64,000 nucleotides of DNA from positions 1 to 64,000 of the forward strand of contig NZ_QMDI01000005.1 in NCBI RefSeq assembly GCF_003336755.1, in the 5' to 3' direction. This stretch comes from Elioraea thermophila (ex Habib et al. 2022) (lineage in GTDB: Bacteria; Pseudomonadota; Alphaproteobacteria; Acetobacterales; Acetobacteraceae). The position numbers were made by a program, and so were the translations under genes. A model generated the notes under the pieces. The model saw only the letters and a list, made by a program, of their open reading frames with translations, was not told the DNA's origin and did not search any database. Positions 43,538 to 52,864 of this stretch are shown one piece after another; positions within the stretch are counted from its first letter, which is position 1; the number at the start of each line of letters is the position of its first letter.

Positions 43538-46115
43538 GGATGCGCTTGCGGATCGGCCTGCCGGCGATGGCGCGGGCGACGTTGGGCTCGGCTTCGGCGG
43601 CGGCGAACACGCTGGCCTCGTCGGCGCCGACGGGGACCTCGATCGTGCCGCGCAGCTTGCCCATCACCTGCACTGCGATGGTGAGCGTCTCGGCGGCGGC
43701 GAGGGCCGGGTCGTGCTCCGGCCAGGGCTCGGTGGCGAGCATCGGCTCGCCCGGCGCGAGCAGCGACCAGCACTCCTCAGCCAAATGCGGGATCATCGGC
43801 GAAGCAAGCCGAATGAGCGCCTCGAGCGCTTCGCGGCGCGCCCACGAAAGCGAGGGGTCGCCCTGGTCCGCCTTCGCCTCCGCGATCGCGTTGGCGAGCT
43901 CGTGCAACCGCGCGACCGCGACGTTCATCGCGAAGCTCTCGAGGGCCTGGGTGACGGCGGCGATGGTGCGGTGGGTGGAGCGGCGCAGCGTACGGGCGGC
44001 ATCGCTCATCGGCTCGGGCGGGGCGGTGCCACGCGGCGGCAGAGACGGGAGCGCGCCGGTGACCAGCGCCCACACGCGGCGGAGGAAGCGGTGCGCACCG
44101 GCCACCCCGGCTTCCGTCCACTCCATGTCGCGCTCGGGCGGGTTGTCGGAGAGGATGAACCAGCGCGCGGTGTCGGCCCCGAAACGGTCGATGATGGCGC
44201 CGGGGTCGACGGTGTTGCGCTTCGATTTGCTCATCGCCTCGACGGCGCCGACCGTCACCGGTTCGCCCGTTTCCTTGTGCACGGCCGTGCCGTCAGGCCG
44301 CTTCTCCACCTCCCACGGGTAGAGCCAACGCCCATCCGGCCCCTTGTAGGTCTCGTGCTTCACCATGCCTTGGGTGAAAAGGCCGGCGAAGGGTTCGCCG
44401 GAAGCGAGCCCCAAGTGCCCCGTGTCGCGCATCGCGCGGGTGAAGAAGCGCGAATAGAGAAGATGCAGGATCGCGTGCTCGATGCCGCCGATGTACTGAT
44501 CGACGGGAAGCCAGGCATCGACCGCTTCGCGCTTCGTCGGTGTCGCCGCGTGCGGTGCGGTGAAGCGCGCGAAGTACCACGAGGAATCGACGAAGGTGTC
44601 CATGGTGTCGGTCTCGCGCCGCGCCGGCGCACCGCAGCGCGGGCAGGCGACATGCTTCCAGGTCGGGTGGTGGTCGAGCGGGTTGCCGGGGCGGGAGAGG
44701 TCGACGTCCTCGGGCAGGGTGACGGGAAGATCCGTCTTCGGCACCGGGACGATGCCGCAGGCTTCGCAGTGGATGACGGGGATCGGGCAGCCCCAGTAGC
44801 GCTGGCGAGAGATGCCCCAGTCCCTCAGCCGCCACTGCGTCACCCCCGTTCCACAGCCGTTCCGTTCCAGCTCCTCAATCACGCGGCGCTTGGCGGAGGC
44901 GACGTCCAGCCCATCGAGGAAGGCGGAGTTGATCAGCGTGCCGTCGCCGACGTAGGCCTCGTCACCGATGGCGAACGAGCCGGCGTCCGCTCCCGGCGGC
45001 AACACGACGGGGGTGACGGAGAGGCCGTAGGCGCGGGCGAAATCGAGGTCGCGCTGATCATGCGCGGGGCAGCCGAAGATCGCGCCCGTGCCGTACTCCA
45101 TCAGCACGAAGTTGGCGATCCAGACCGGGAAGGTGCGGTCGAGGAACGGATGACGCACCAAAAGCCCCGTCTCGAAGCCGCGCTTCTCGGCGGTTTCGAT
45201 CGCGACCTCGGTGGTGCCGAGGCGTCGGCACTCGGCGATGAACTCCGCCGCCTTCGCGTCCCGTTCGGCGACGGCGGCGGCGAGCGGATGGTCGGCCGAG
45301 ATGGCGAGGAAGCTCATGCCGAACAACGTGTCGGGGCGCGTGGTGAAGACTTCGACCGCGTCGATGCCGCCGATCGGGGCGACGAGCGGGAAGCGCACGC
45401 GCGCCCCTTCGCTTCGCCCGATCCAGTTGCGCTGCATGGTGCGCACGCGCTCGGGCCAGCGGTCGAGGCGATCGAGGGCGGCGAGCAGGTCCTCGGCGTA
45501 GGCGGTGATTTTCAGAAACCATTGCGCGAGCTTGCGCCGTTCGACGGGGGCGCCGGAGCGCCAGCCGCGGCCGTCGATCACCTGCTCGTTGGCAAGCACC
45601 GTCTGATCGACCGGGTCCCAGTTGACGAAGGCCTCCTTGCGCTCGACGAGCCCCTTCTCCAGGAAGTCGAGGAACAGCGCCTGCTGGTGGCCGTAATAGG
45701 CGGGGTCGCAGGTGGCGAATTCGCGCGACCAGTCGAGCGAAAGCCCCATGCGCTTCAGTTCCGCCCGCATGGTGGCGATGTTGTCCCAAGTCCAGCGCGC
45801 GGGGTGGATGCCGCGCTCGCGCGCCGCGTTCTCCGCCGGCAGGCCGAAGGCGTCCCAGCCCATGGGGTGCAGCACGACGAAGCCGCGCGCGCGCTTGTAG
45901 CGGGCGACCACGTCGCCGAGCGTGTAGTTGCGCACGTGCCCCATGTGGATTCGCCCCGAGGGGTAGGGGAACATCTCGAGCACGTAGTATTTCGGCCGCG
46001 TGCCATCGGGCACGTCGGGGGCGGCGAAGCACGCCGCGTCCTCCCAGGCTTTCTGCCAGCGGGTTTCGATGGTGGCGGGGTCGTAGGCGCGGGGGGCGGG
46101 CGAGAGCTCGTTCAT
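43503..46115 (-). CDS. leuS: Leucyl-tRNA synthetase
   Basis: The 870-residue class I synthetase has the HIGH-type motif HMGH at 57-60 ([16 protein letters not shown]) and the KMSKS-type loop [10 protein letters not shown] around 627-635. Its editing (CP1) domain includes [13 protein letters not shown] and a conserved [15 protein letters not shown]. It charges tRNA-Leu and removes misacylated products. A 6-bp hairpin (46128-46143) lies about 12 nt before the start. It is followed by lptE and holA with overlaps and preceded by a DUF3576 lipoprotein gene 112 nt upstream. Confidence 0.98.
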   Translation of the reverse strand: MNELSPAPRAYDPATIETRWQKAWEDAACFAAPDVPDGTRPKYYVLEMFPYPSGRIHMGHVRNYTLGDVVARYKRARGFVVLHPMGWDAFGLPAENAARERGIHPARWTWDNIATMRAELKRMGLSLDWSREFATCDPAYYGHQQALFLDFLEKGLVERKEAFVNWDPVDQTVLANEQVIDGRGWRSGAPVERRKLAQWFLKITAYAEDLLAALDRLDRWPERVRTMQRNWIGRSEGARVRFPLVAPIGGIDAVEVFTTRPDTLFGMSFLAISADHPLAAAVAERDAKAAEFIAECRRLGTTEVAIETAEKRGFETGLLVRHPFLDRTFPVWIANFVLMEYGTGAIFGCPAHDQRDLDFARAYGLSVTPVVLPPGADAGSFAIGDEAYVGDGTLINSAFLDGLDVASAKRRVIEELERNGCGTGVTQWRLRDWGISRQRYWGCPIPVIHCEACGIVPVPKTDLPVTLPEDVDLSRPGNPLDHHPTWKHVACPRCGAPARRETDTMDTFVDSSWYFARFTAPHAATPTKREAVDAWLPVDQYIGGIEHAILHLLYSRFFTRAMRDTGHLGLASGEPFAGLFTQGMVKHETYKGPDGRWLYPWEVEKRPDGTAVHKETGEPVTVGAVEAMSKSKRNTVDPGAIIDRFGADTARWFILSDNPPERDMEWTEAGVAGAHRFLRRVWALVTGALPSLPPRGTAPPEPMSDAARTLRRSTHRTIAAVTQALESFAMNVAVARLHELANAIAEAKADQGDPSLSWARREALEALIRLASPMIPHLAEECWSLLAPGEPMLATEPWPEHDPALAAAETLTIAVQVMGKLRGTIEVPVGADEASVFAAAEAEPNVARAIAGRPIRKRIHVPGKIVNFVL

Positions 46116-46227
46116 GCCCGTTGTGTTGGCGCGAAACCGCGCCCCGGTCCAGGGGCGGCGTCGCGGGTTCGGCGCGTGGTGGGGCGGGACGGGAAGGCTT
46201 GGTGGGTGGCGCGGAAGCAGCGGGGGC

Positions 46228-46743
46228 TCAGCGCCCGGCGAGCTGAGACTGCACGCGGAGTTCGCGGGCGCGGGCGAGGATCTTGTCCTCGAGCTGCGGG
46301 GCCATGTCGGCGGTCACCGGCACGTCGATCCACTGCCCGCGGGAGTTCACCTGGCGGAAGACGGAGACGCGGATGCCATCGGCCCTGAGTTGCCGGCCAA
46401 GGATGTAGGCGGTGACCTTGAAGCGTTCGTTGGGGGCTTCGGGCGGCGAGTACCAGTCGGTGATGATGACGCCGCCGAAGGGGTCGGCGGAGACGAGCGG
46501 CATGAAGGAGAGGGTGTCGAGCGTGCCGCGCCAGAGGAAGGCGTTGACGCCGAGTGCGCCCCCACCTTCGTCGCGGCGCGACCGGTCGGTGCCGAAGACG
46601 ATCAAGCCGTCCCGTCCCGCAATCGAACCGCGCTCCGGCCCTCGGTTGAAGTCATCGTTGTACTCGCTCTCCTCGACGTACCGCCCCTGACCGCAGGCGG
46701 TCAGCGCGAGGACGGCAAACAGCGCGAGCCAAACCCTTCGCAT
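46228..46743 (-). CDS. DUF3576-family lipoprotein
   Basis: The 171-residue protein has a signal peptide ending in lipobox LTAC (Cys17). The conserved body includes [20 protein letters not shown] and [15 protein letters not shown], the DUF3576 signature found upstream of leuS in alphaproteobacteria. The function is unknown; cell-envelope location is predicted. The gene order DUF3576-leuS-lptE-holA is itself characteristic of the class. The start at 46743 gives a good signal peptide. Confidence 0.85.
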   Translation of the reverse strand: MRRVWLALFAVLALTACGQGRYVEESEYNDDFNRGPERGSIAGRDGLIVFGTDRSRRDEGGGALGVNAFLWRGTLDTLSFMPLVSADPFGGVIITDWYSPPEAPNERFKVTAYILGRQLRADGIRVSVFRQVNSRGQWIDVPVTADMAPQLEDKILARARELRVQSQLAGR

Positions 46744-46815
46744 GCCACGTGATCCTGCCTCAGGCGATCAGACCCCCTATGTCGCGCGCCGCGACCAGCG
46801 GGTCAACCGGTGGGC

Positions 46816-46845
46816 CTCGTGCGAACAGAACTCGTGCGAACAGAA
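46816..46845. repeat. Tandem 15-bp duplication beside the porin terminator
   Basis: CTCGTGCGAACAGAA occurs twice in perfect tandem (46816-46830 and 46831-46845). The second copy runs into the A-run that forms the T-tract of the porin terminator on the minus strand. It looks like a recent slippage duplication and lies outside any coding sequence. Confidence 0.8.
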
Positions 46846-46872
46846 AAAGGGCGGCGGATCGCTCCGCCGCCC
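46844..46872 (-). terminator. Rho-independent terminator of the porin gene
   Basis: A perfect 10-bp stem (GGGCGGCGGA at 46849-46858, TCCGCCGCCC at 46863-46872) with a 4-nt loop is followed on the minus strand by five T and TCTGTT-like sequence. It starts about 22 nt after the porin stop codon. This is the clearest intrinsic terminator I found. Confidence 0.9.
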
Positions 46873-46894
46873 CGACCTCCCAAGAGGATCCGAC

Positions 46895-48190
46895 TCAGAA
46901 GCCGATGCCGACGCCAACCAGAACCACGTTGGCGGTCATCTTGTCCTGCGTCCCGACCTGGTAGTTGAAGAAGTCGCGGCCGCTCTCCCTCACGCGGCTG
47001 TAGAGGTACTCGGCGAACAGGGCAAGGCCGGGGCCAAGCGAGTAGGAGCCGCCGAGGCCGAAGCCACGCTCCCTCAGGTCGGCCGGGTTGCCCTGGTCGC
47101 CCTCGGTCTTCAGCTCGTGATAGGCGGCGCCGACCGTGAAGGCGCCGAAGGTGTAACGGGCGCCGATCTGCCAGCCGAACGCGCTGTCCTTCGTGCCGCC
47201 GGCAGCCGTGTCCTGCAGCGGGGCGAAGCTGCGCTGGTAGCGGCCGCCGTGCATCAAGCCGCCGACAGTAAAGCCGGCAAAGGTGACCTCGGCACCGCCG
47301 ATCAGACCCCACGGGTTCTTGAAGGCGGTGGCGCCGTTGGTCGCGTCCGCCGTGCTGGCCATGCGGCCACCGAACGAGGCGGCGACGCCAACCCCGCCGA
47401 AGGTGCCGCGGTAGCGCAGCATGGCGTCGACGATATTGCGCACCTGATTGGCGTTGGTGCCGCCGCCGCCGACGCGCTCGATGCGATCGCAGTTGCGCAT
47501 CGCGGCGTCGCCGCAGTCACCCAGGAAGCCCTTCTCCGACGGGGCGAAGGAGAGGCCGATGTCGAACCCGGCGAATTGCGGCGAGTAGTAGCCGATGGCC
47601 GTGCTGCGGTTGACGACGGAGGACGAATACCAGAAGTTGTTGGCCGCCAGGAAGCCACCGCCGGTGTAGAAGAAGTCTGACGCATCGCCATCGAGCAGCC
47701 CGGTCGCGATCGAGCCCATGATGTGGCCGACATGCATCTGCTCGACCGCCATCACGTTGCCGGAACCGAAGCGGAGCTGGCCGAGGGTCGGGGTGCCGAC
47801 GAAGCCGGTGACACGGCGGAAGAACATGGTGGGTGAGCCACCGCCGGTCGCGGCCATACGGGCTTCGAGCCGGCCACCGTAGATCAGCCCGGCCTCATTG
47901 CGGCCGGAGAGGTCGAAACGCAGGCGGCCATAGGTGTTGAAGTCGTACTTCGCGAGCTTGTCGCCGTCCTGGTGGTTGAGAGTGGCCACATTGGCGCTGT
48001 CGCCGCTCTGGTCGACCCAGGCGCCATGGAAGCGGAAACGGCCCGAAACGGTCAGCGACAGCCCCGGCTGCGGGGTCTGCCCGGTGACTTGCGCCGCCTG
48101 GGCGTAGGCCGGCGCGGGGGTCGCGCCGTTCGCCACCAGGGCGGCGAAACCGGCCGCGGTGGCGAGGAGGATCTTGCGCATCCTGTCCAT
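46895..48190 (-). CDS. Outer-membrane porin, Gram-negative type
   Basis: The product is about 431 residues from ATG 48190 (an alternative ATG is at 48181). A signal peptide ends near ATPAPAYA. The mature protein begins with beta strands (GLSLTVSGRFRFHGAWVD), has alternating amphipathic strands throughout, and ends VVLVGVGIGF with the C-terminal phenylalanine needed for BAM-mediated assembly. A constriction-loop-like segment with two cysteines (DCGDAAMRNC) is visible. General diffusion of small solutes is the likely role. It is monocistronic with a strong terminator, as expected for an abundant porin. Confidence 0.88.
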   Translation of the reverse strand: MDRMRKILLATAAGFAALVANGATPAPAYAQAAQVTGQTPQPGLSLTVSGRFRFHGAWVDQSGDSANVATLNHQDGDKLAKYDFNTYGRLRFDLSGRNEAGLIYGGRLEARMAATGGGSPTMFFRRVTGFVGTPTLGQLRFGSGNVMAVEQMHVGHIMGSIATGLLDGDASDFFYTGGGFLAANNFWYSSSVVNRSTAIGYYSPQFAGFDIGLSFAPSEKGFLGDCGDAAMRNCDRIERVGGGGTNANQVRNIVDAMLRYRGTFGGVGVAASFGGRMASTADATNGATAFKNPWGLIGGAEVTFAGFTVGGLMHGGRYQRSFAPLQDTAAGGTKDSAFGWQIGARYTFGAFTVGAAYHELKTEGDQGNPADLRERGFGLGGSYSLGPGLALFAEYLYSRVRESGRDFFNYQVGTQDKMTANVVLVGVGIGF

Positions 48191-48211
48191 CCCTCTCTCG
48201 TGTTGCACAAC

Positions 48212-48227
48212 GCCGGGTCGACCCGGC
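48212..48227. promoter_or_regulatory. 16-bp perfect palindrome in the porin 5' region
   Basis: GCCGGGTCGACCCGGC lies 21 nt upstream of the porin start. It could be an RNA hairpin that stabilises or regulates the porin mRNA, or an operator. No clear -35/-10 pair is visible in the 200-nt region upstream. Confidence 0.45.
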
Positions 48228-48405
48228 AGCCATCCCTCACGCGGGGTCGCTCACCACTCCCCCACGCGTCGGCCCCGCCCTCCCCCCGCACGCCGCACGC
48301 CATGCCGCACGGTGCGCATGACGGGACCAGGGGCCGGACCTCGCGGCGGATCATGCTCAACAGGGCGCGAGACTGTCCACGGGGTGCAGCGCCCGAGCGT
48401 GCGTT

Positions 48406-49044
48406 TCAGGGCACACCGTGGCGAGGCTGCAACACCGGCCCGGCCAGGGCCCCCACAGCGGCGAAGGCCACCGCCCCGGCCCGACGCGCCGCCACCGCCC
48501 GCCCCCCGCCCGCAAGCCCGCCCAAGGCCGCCACCGGCAGCCCGGCCCGACGGGCGAGTGCGGCGAACCGAACCGGCCCCAACGCCGCCGCACCGGGATG
48601 GGACAGGGTGGGAAAGAGCGGGGAGAGGAGGGCGAGATCGGCCCCCAGCGCCTTCGCCCGGCGCAGCGCGCGCGCCCCGTGTGCAGCGACGGTGAGCAGC
48701 GCGCCGCGCCGCGGCCTCCAGCAGAGGGGGCGGGGCATGCCGTCAGCGAGATGCAGGCCCGCCCCGAGCCGAGCCGCGAGCCGGGCGTCGCGGGCGACGA
48801 CCAGCCGCAGCCCCCGGCTGCGGCAGAGGCGGGCCAGGACCGCGGCGAGCCGCTCCCGCCCCGCCACCCCGTCATGGCGCAGCACCACCGCCGCCCAACC
48901 CGGCCCGCACCCCCGCACTCGGGCGGGCGGCAGACGCGAGGCGGCCGCCACGGGGTCGCCGCCGCGCGCGGCATCGGTCATAAGGATCAGGCGCGGCAGG
49001 CCTGGCCGAGGCCCGAGCCGCCGCGCCGCCGCCACCAGGTCCAT
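48406..49044 (-). CDS. Thiamine-phosphate synthase-like protein
   Basis: The 212-residue TIM-barrel-like protein resembles the TMP-synthase/TenI superfamily: GLPRLILMTDAARGGDP near the start, VVLRHDG, and the late segment GADLALLSPLFPTLSHPG, which corresponds to the GADYxxxGPxFPT motif of ThiE. Several canonical phosphate-binding residues are altered, and the substrate-loop GxHLGQxDLP appears as GLHLADGMP. It may be a divergent ThiE or a paralogue with another role. Its ATG (49042-49044) shares a CATG with the divergent yggS start, so one of the two starts, or the promoter arrangement, is unusual. Confidence 0.65.
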   Translation of the reverse strand: MDLVAAARRLGPRPGLPRLILMTDAARGGDPVAAASRLPPARVRGCGPGWAAVVLRHDGVAGRERLAAVLARLCRSRGLRLVVARDARLAARLGAGLHLADGMPRPLCWRPRRGALLTVAAHGARALRRAKALGADLALLSPLFPTLSHPGAAALGPVRFAALARRAGLPVAALGGLAGGGRAVAARRAGAVAFAAVGALAGPVLQPRHGVP

Positions 49045-49735
49045 GCCCGACACCCCACCCCCCTCGGCCGAAACCCCCGTCGCCCAAGCGCTCGCGCGCA
49101 TCCGCGCCCGAATCGCCGCCGCCTGCGCGCGCGCCGGGCGCGACCCTGCCTCCGTCACCCTGGTCGCGGTGAGCAAGACCCACCCGGCCGAGCGCGTGGC
49201 GGAAGCGATCGCGGCGGGGCAGATGGTGTTCGGCGAGAACCGCGTGCAGGAGGCGAAGGCGAAGTTCCCCGCCCTGCGCGCCGCCCACCCCGGGCTCACG
49301 CTCCATCTGATCGGGCCCCTGCAGACGAACAAGGCAGGGGACGCCGTGGCGCTGTGCGACGCGATCGAGACGCTGGATCGGCCGAGGCTCGCCGAGGTGC
49401 TGGCGAAGGAGATGGCGAAGCAAGGCCGCCGGCCCGATGTGTTCCTGCAGGTGAACGTGGGCGATGAGCCGCAGAAGGCCGGGGTGGCGAAGGGGGAGGC
49501 CGCCTCCTTGCTTCGCCTCGCGCGCGAGGAGTTCGGGCTTCCCGTGGTGGGGGCGATGTGCATCCCCCCCGTCGATCAGGACCCCGCGCCCCACTTCGCC
49601 TGGCTTGCCGCCTTCGCCCGCGACCAGGGCCTCGCTTGCCTCAGCATGGGCATGAGCGGGGATTTCGAGGTCGCGATCGCCCACGGTGCCACCCATGTGC
49701 GGGTGGGGACCGCCATTTTCGGCGCGCGCGGTTGA
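49043..49735 (+). CDS. yggS: YggS-family pyridoxal-phosphate homeostasis protein
   Basis: The 230-residue PLP-binding protein (COG0325) has the lysine site LVAVSKTHPAE (Lys45), GENRVQEAKAKFPAL, LHLIGPLQTNK and the C-terminal LSMGMSGDFEVAIAHGATHV. It fits the alanine-racemase-like barrel without catalytic activity and maintains free PLP levels. Length is normal. The start at 49043 overlaps the divergent ThiE-like start by two bases. A GC hairpin follows the stop codon. Confidence 0.93.
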   Translation: MPDTPPPSAETPVAQALARIRARIAAACARAGRDPASVTLVAVSKTHPAERVAEAIAAGQMVFGENRVQEAKAKFPALRAAHPGLTLHLIGPLQTNKAGDAVALCDAIETLDRPRLAEVLAKEMAKQGRRPDVFLQVNVGDEPQKAGVAKGEAASLLRLAREEFGLPVVGAMCIPPVDQDPAPHFAWLAAFARDQGLACLSMGMSGDFEVAIAHGATHVRVGTAIFGARG

Positions 49736-49736
49736 G

Positions 49737-49764
49737 GCGGGGCGGAAGCCCGGCTTCGCCCCGC
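49737..49764. terminator. Hairpin between convergent yggS and hypothetical gene
   Basis: GCGGGGC (49737-49743) pairs with GCCCCGC (49758-49764), continued after a one-base bulge by GAAG/CTTC. It gives an 11-bp stem with a 5-nt loop directly after the yggS stop. It is a plausible bidirectional terminator but lacks a T-run. Confidence 0.45.
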
Positions 49765-49784
49765 TCCCTGCACGATCCGGCGCC

Positions 49785-50258
49785 TCAACGCCGGCCGAGG
49801 GCGGCGATCAGGCCGTCGATCTCCGCCACCCGATCGGCCTTGACCCGCCAGGCTTGCTCGGCCTCCGCCGCCTCGCCGGCGAGGGTGTGGCGCAGCCGAA
49901 GCAGGGCACGCCGCAACGGGCGGGACGGGTCCGCGGCGTCGGCGGCCTTGCGCCGGGCGCTGCGCGCGGCATCGAGCACCGCGGTTTCGGCCGGGAAGCG
50001 CCGGCGGATCTCCGCCGCCAGCAGCGCGCCGGCGAAGCCGGGGCCGCAGTCGTCGTCATGCAGGCGCTCGTAGCGGGCGAGGAGCCCCACCGCCTCCTCC
50101 GGCAGGGGGCCGAGGATGGCGGCGAGTCGCGCCCGCTCCTCCACGGATGGAGCCACCGCATGGGCGGCGAGCGGATCGGCCGCCTCCCACCCATCGGCAC
50201 GGCCCTCCTCGCGCGGCTCGTCCGCCCTTGCCCTGTCGCCGTCGTTCGTTGCGCTCAT
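49785..50258 (-). CDS. Hypothetical protein, helical
   Basis: The product has 157 residues from the ATG at 50258, chosen for its GGAGGGACCG ribosome-binding site; the frame is open further upstream. The protein is acidic at the N-terminus, then predicted helical and Arg/Ala-rich (RLAAILGPLPEEAVGLLARY, LLRLRHTLAGEAAEAEQAW). No signal peptide or membrane segment is visible and I do not recognise a family. It lies between yggS (convergent) and motA (same strand, 386 nt upstream), so a link to motility is possible but unsupported. Confidence 0.6.
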   Translation of the reverse strand: MSATNDGDRARADEPREEGRADGWEAADPLAAHAVAPSVEERARLAAILGPLPEEAVGLLARYERLHDDDCGPGFAGALLAAEIRRRFPAETAVLDAARSARRKAADAADPSRPLRRALLRLRHTLAGEAAEAEQAWRVKADRVAEIDGLIAALGRR

Positions 50259-50644
50259 CGGTCCCTCCGTCGCTGCAACCGTCATCGGAGGGGGGAGCGC
50301 CTCGGCCCGCTTCGTTGCCCCGCAGGCGCCGTGCGCCTGGAGCCACATCCCGCGCGGAGCCCGGAGCGCCTCGGCCCAAGCCCCGTCGCGGCAGCCACCT
50401 TGCCCGGGCGGGCAGGTTGGCGGGGGCGAAACCGCCCCACTCGCGATGACACCCGGAGGATCGGCGGTGCCGACGTCGCCGTCAACCGCCCCGGCACCCC
50501 CCGCCTTGCCGCTGCGTCCGACCCTGACGCACGACGGGCGATGCCGGCCGGTCGTCCGCCGCCCTCTTCGTCAGCCGTGTCGGGATTGCCCACCCTCCGC
50601 CTGCCCGTCTGCCGCCGATCCCGGCCGCGCGACATGCAATGGGG
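50259..50644. other. 386-nt spacer between motA and the hypothetical gene
   Basis: No convincing gene. Open frames exist on both strands but have no ribosome-binding site and no family features. It contains a direct repeat of GGAGCGCCTCGGCCC (50294-50308 and 50363-50377) and a 7-bp hairpin (50323-50329 with 50333-50339). It may carry the motA 3' end and the promoter of the hypothetical gene. Confidence 0.5.
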
Positions 50645-51511
50645 TCAAGCTATCTTCAGCTCCTGCAGCGCCGCCTCGAGCTCCTGGAACGACGGCATGT
50701 GCTCGGTCGGTGCCATCTTCCGCCCCGTTTCCACCGCCACCTGCGGCGCGTTGCCGTGCAGATGGGCGACCAGCACGGCGCGGATCACCTCGTAGTACTT
50801 CATCTCCTCCTCGACCACGCCGGCGAGACGCGACGAAAGCGGCCCCATCAACCCGTAGGCGAGCAGCACGCCGAGGAAGGTGCCGACGAGCGCGCCGCCG
50901 ATCATCCTGCCGAGCACGGGGGGCGGTTCGGTGATCGAGCCCATCGTCTTGATGACGCCCATGACCGCGGCGACGATGCCCAAGGCCGGCAGGGCGTCCG
51001 CCATCTTCTGCATGGCGTGTGCGGGGTGCATCTCCTCGGCCAGCATCTTCTTCAGCTCGCGGGCGAACACGTCCTCGATCTGGTGCGGGTCGTCGGCGTT
51101 CATGCCCACCATGCGCAGGTAGTCGCAGATCAGGGTCACCGCGTGGTGGTCGGCCGCGATCTTGGGGAACTTGTTGAACGCCGCGCTTTCCTGCGGCTTC
51201 TCGATGTGCGGCTCGAGCGCCATCGAACCCTTGGTGCTGGCAAGCCGCACGAAATAATAGAGCAGGCTCAAGAGCTCGATGTAGTCGGCTTTCTTGAACC
51301 GCGCACCCTTGATGATCTTGCCGAAGCCTGCCAGCACGTGCTTCACGCCGTGCATCGAGTTCGCCATGATCAGCGTGCCGATGGCGGAGCCGCCGATGAT
51401 CATCATCTCGAACGGCAGGGCGGCGAGGATGATGCCGAGCTTGCCACCGGCCAGGATGTAGCCGCCGAAGACGCAGATCAGCACGACGACGAAGCCGACG
51501 ATCGTCAGCAT
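50645..51511 (-). CDS. motA: Flagellar motor stator protein MotA
   Basis: The 288-residue protein has four transmembrane segments: two near the N-terminus (MLTIVGFVVVLICVFGGYIL and the next) and two after residue 170 (GIVAAVMGVIKTM, GALVGTFLGVLLAYGLMGPL). The cytoplasmic loop with conserved charged residues (YFVRLASTKGSMALEPHIE) contacts FliG. MotA with MotB forms the proton-driven stator of the flagellar motor. It lies 186 nt downstream of motB, the reverse of the usual motA-motB order. No other flagellar gene is in the window. Confidence 0.95.
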   Translation of the reverse strand: MLTIVGFVVVLICVFGGYILAGGKLGIILAALPFEMMIIGGSAIGTLIMANSMHGVKHVLAGFGKIIKGARFKKADYIELLSLLYYFVRLASTKGSMALEPHIEKPQESAAFNKFPKIAADHHAVTLICDYLRMVGMNADDPHQIEDVFARELKKMLAEEMHPAHAMQKMADALPALGIVAAVMGVIKTMGSITEPPPVLGRMIGGALVGTFLGVLLAYGLMGPLSSRLAGVVEEEMKYYEVIRAVLVAHLHGNAPQVAVETGRKMAPTEHMPSFQELEAALQELKIA

Positions 51512-51697
51512 CGGGCCTGGTCCCCGTCACGACCTGAGGAACACCGCGCGAAGGCGAGGCTGATGAGCGGCTGCGGCCTCGGCCGGTCGGACGACGGCTC
51601 TTGACCGACGGTCTCGTCGGGCAAGGACGCCGCCGTCACGCGTGCCCGAGTGATCACTGGCCCTCCACCCCTGCGCCGCATGGCCTGCCCCTCGCCA

Positions 51698-52747
51698 TCA
51701 GTTGACCGCCGCGGCCGTGACGCCCTGCGGGCCCGGCACCGTGCGCTGGACGAAGATCGCGATCCGGCGGTTGGCCGGCGCGCGGGGATCGGCCGGCAGG
51801 AGCGGTTCGCGATCCGCCCGCCCGGAGACCGACTGCACGAGCCGCTCCGGCAGTCCTGCCTCCTGCAACACGCGCCGCGCGGCATTGGCCCGCTCGGCCG
51901 ACAGGTCCCAGTTGCTCTGCGCACTGCCCGGGCGGAACGGCGCGGCATCCGTATGGCCGGCGATGGTCACCGGCTTGTCCAGCCGGGCGAGGATCGGCGC
52001 CACCTTGGCGAGCAGCGCGCGCGCCGCCTCGTTCGGCTGCGCCGACCCGAGTGCGAACATCGCCCGGTTCTCGCTGTCGAGCAGCTGCAGGCGCAAGCCT
52101 TCCGGCGTGACGTCCACCGCGAGGTGGCGGGCGAGGGCAGCGAGCGCCGGGTCGGCCGCGACCTCGGCCTTGATCGCCTCCGCTGCGGCCTCGAGCGCGC
52201 GCGCCTCCGCCTCCGCCTCCGCCTCCGCCCGCTCGCGTTCCGCCTGCGCCTGGCGAGCGGCCTCGCCCTCCGTCGCATCGAGCCCGCCTTCGCCACGGGT
52301 CCGCGGGTCGGCGAAGCGCCCCCCTTCGGCGTAGGGGTTGGCGAAGGCCCCGCCTTCGGCGAACTGGGCCTGATGCGGCTCACCCTCATCCGGCACGTCC
52401 ACCTGGTCGGGCGGGAAGGAGCGTGGCACCTGCGGCACGGTCGGCGTGCCCGCGCGCCCGACCAGCGAGTCGTCGTGCGTCATGTCGGCGCCGCCGAAGG
52501 GACGGCCCATGCCGGAATTGCCCGAGCCGAAGATGTTCGCCTCGGCGAAGTAGTTGGCGATGCCGAGCCGCTGCTCCTCCGTCGTGGCGTTGAGCAGCCA
52601 CATCAGCAGGAAGAACGCCATCATCGCGGTGACGAAGTCGGCATAGGCGACCTTCCAGGCCCCGCCGTGATGACCGTGGCCCTCGCCCTCGTCGCGGCGG
52701 ATGACGATCGGCGCGGCGTCCTTGTCCTTGCCCTTGCCCTTGCTCAT
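51698..52747 (-). CDS. motB: Flagellar motor stator protein MotB
   Basis: The product has 349 residues from the ATG at 52747 (a GTG 9 nt upstream is possible). A single transmembrane helix follows WKVAYADFVTAMMAFF; Asp37 is the proton-binding residue. A long Glu/Ala-rich linker with likely coiled coil (about 155-195) precedes a C-terminal OmpA-like peptidoglycan-binding domain (TIAGHTDAAPF, SAERANAARRVL). MotB anchors the stator to the cell wall. It is divergent from the mrp operon and upstream of motA. Confidence 0.94.
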   Translation of the reverse strand: MSKGKGKDKDAAPIVIRRDEGEGHGHHGGAWKVAYADFVTAMMAFFLLMWLLNATTEEQRLGIANYFAEANIFGSGNSGMGRPFGGADMTHDDSLVGRAGTPTVPQVPRSFPPDQVDVPDEGEPHQAQFAEGGAFANPYAEGGRFADPRTRGEGGLDATEGEAARQAQAERERAEAEAEAEARALEAAAEAIKAEVAADPALAALARHLAVDVTPEGLRLQLLDSENRAMFALGSAQPNEAARALLAKVAPILARLDKPVTIAGHTDAAPFRPGSAQSNWDLSAERANAARRVLQEAGLPERLVQSVSGRADREPLLPADPRAPANRRIAIFVQRTVPGPQGVTAAAVN

Positions 52748-52864
52748 CGTGCCCACGTGCCGGGATGGAAGCCGCCTCGCGCGACCCCGCCCGCTCCCGA
52801 CACTGCCGCACAGGGATTAAGCCTTGCCTAAACGCCGGCGCATGCCCGGCCTGGCGGCGCCCGG

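Noticed and set aside
50282-50635. 117-codon open frame on the minus strand between motA and the hypothetical gene
   Set aside because: Composition is Arg/Pro/Gly-rich without a ribosome-binding site or any recognisable feature; it looks like chance openness in GC-rich DNA.
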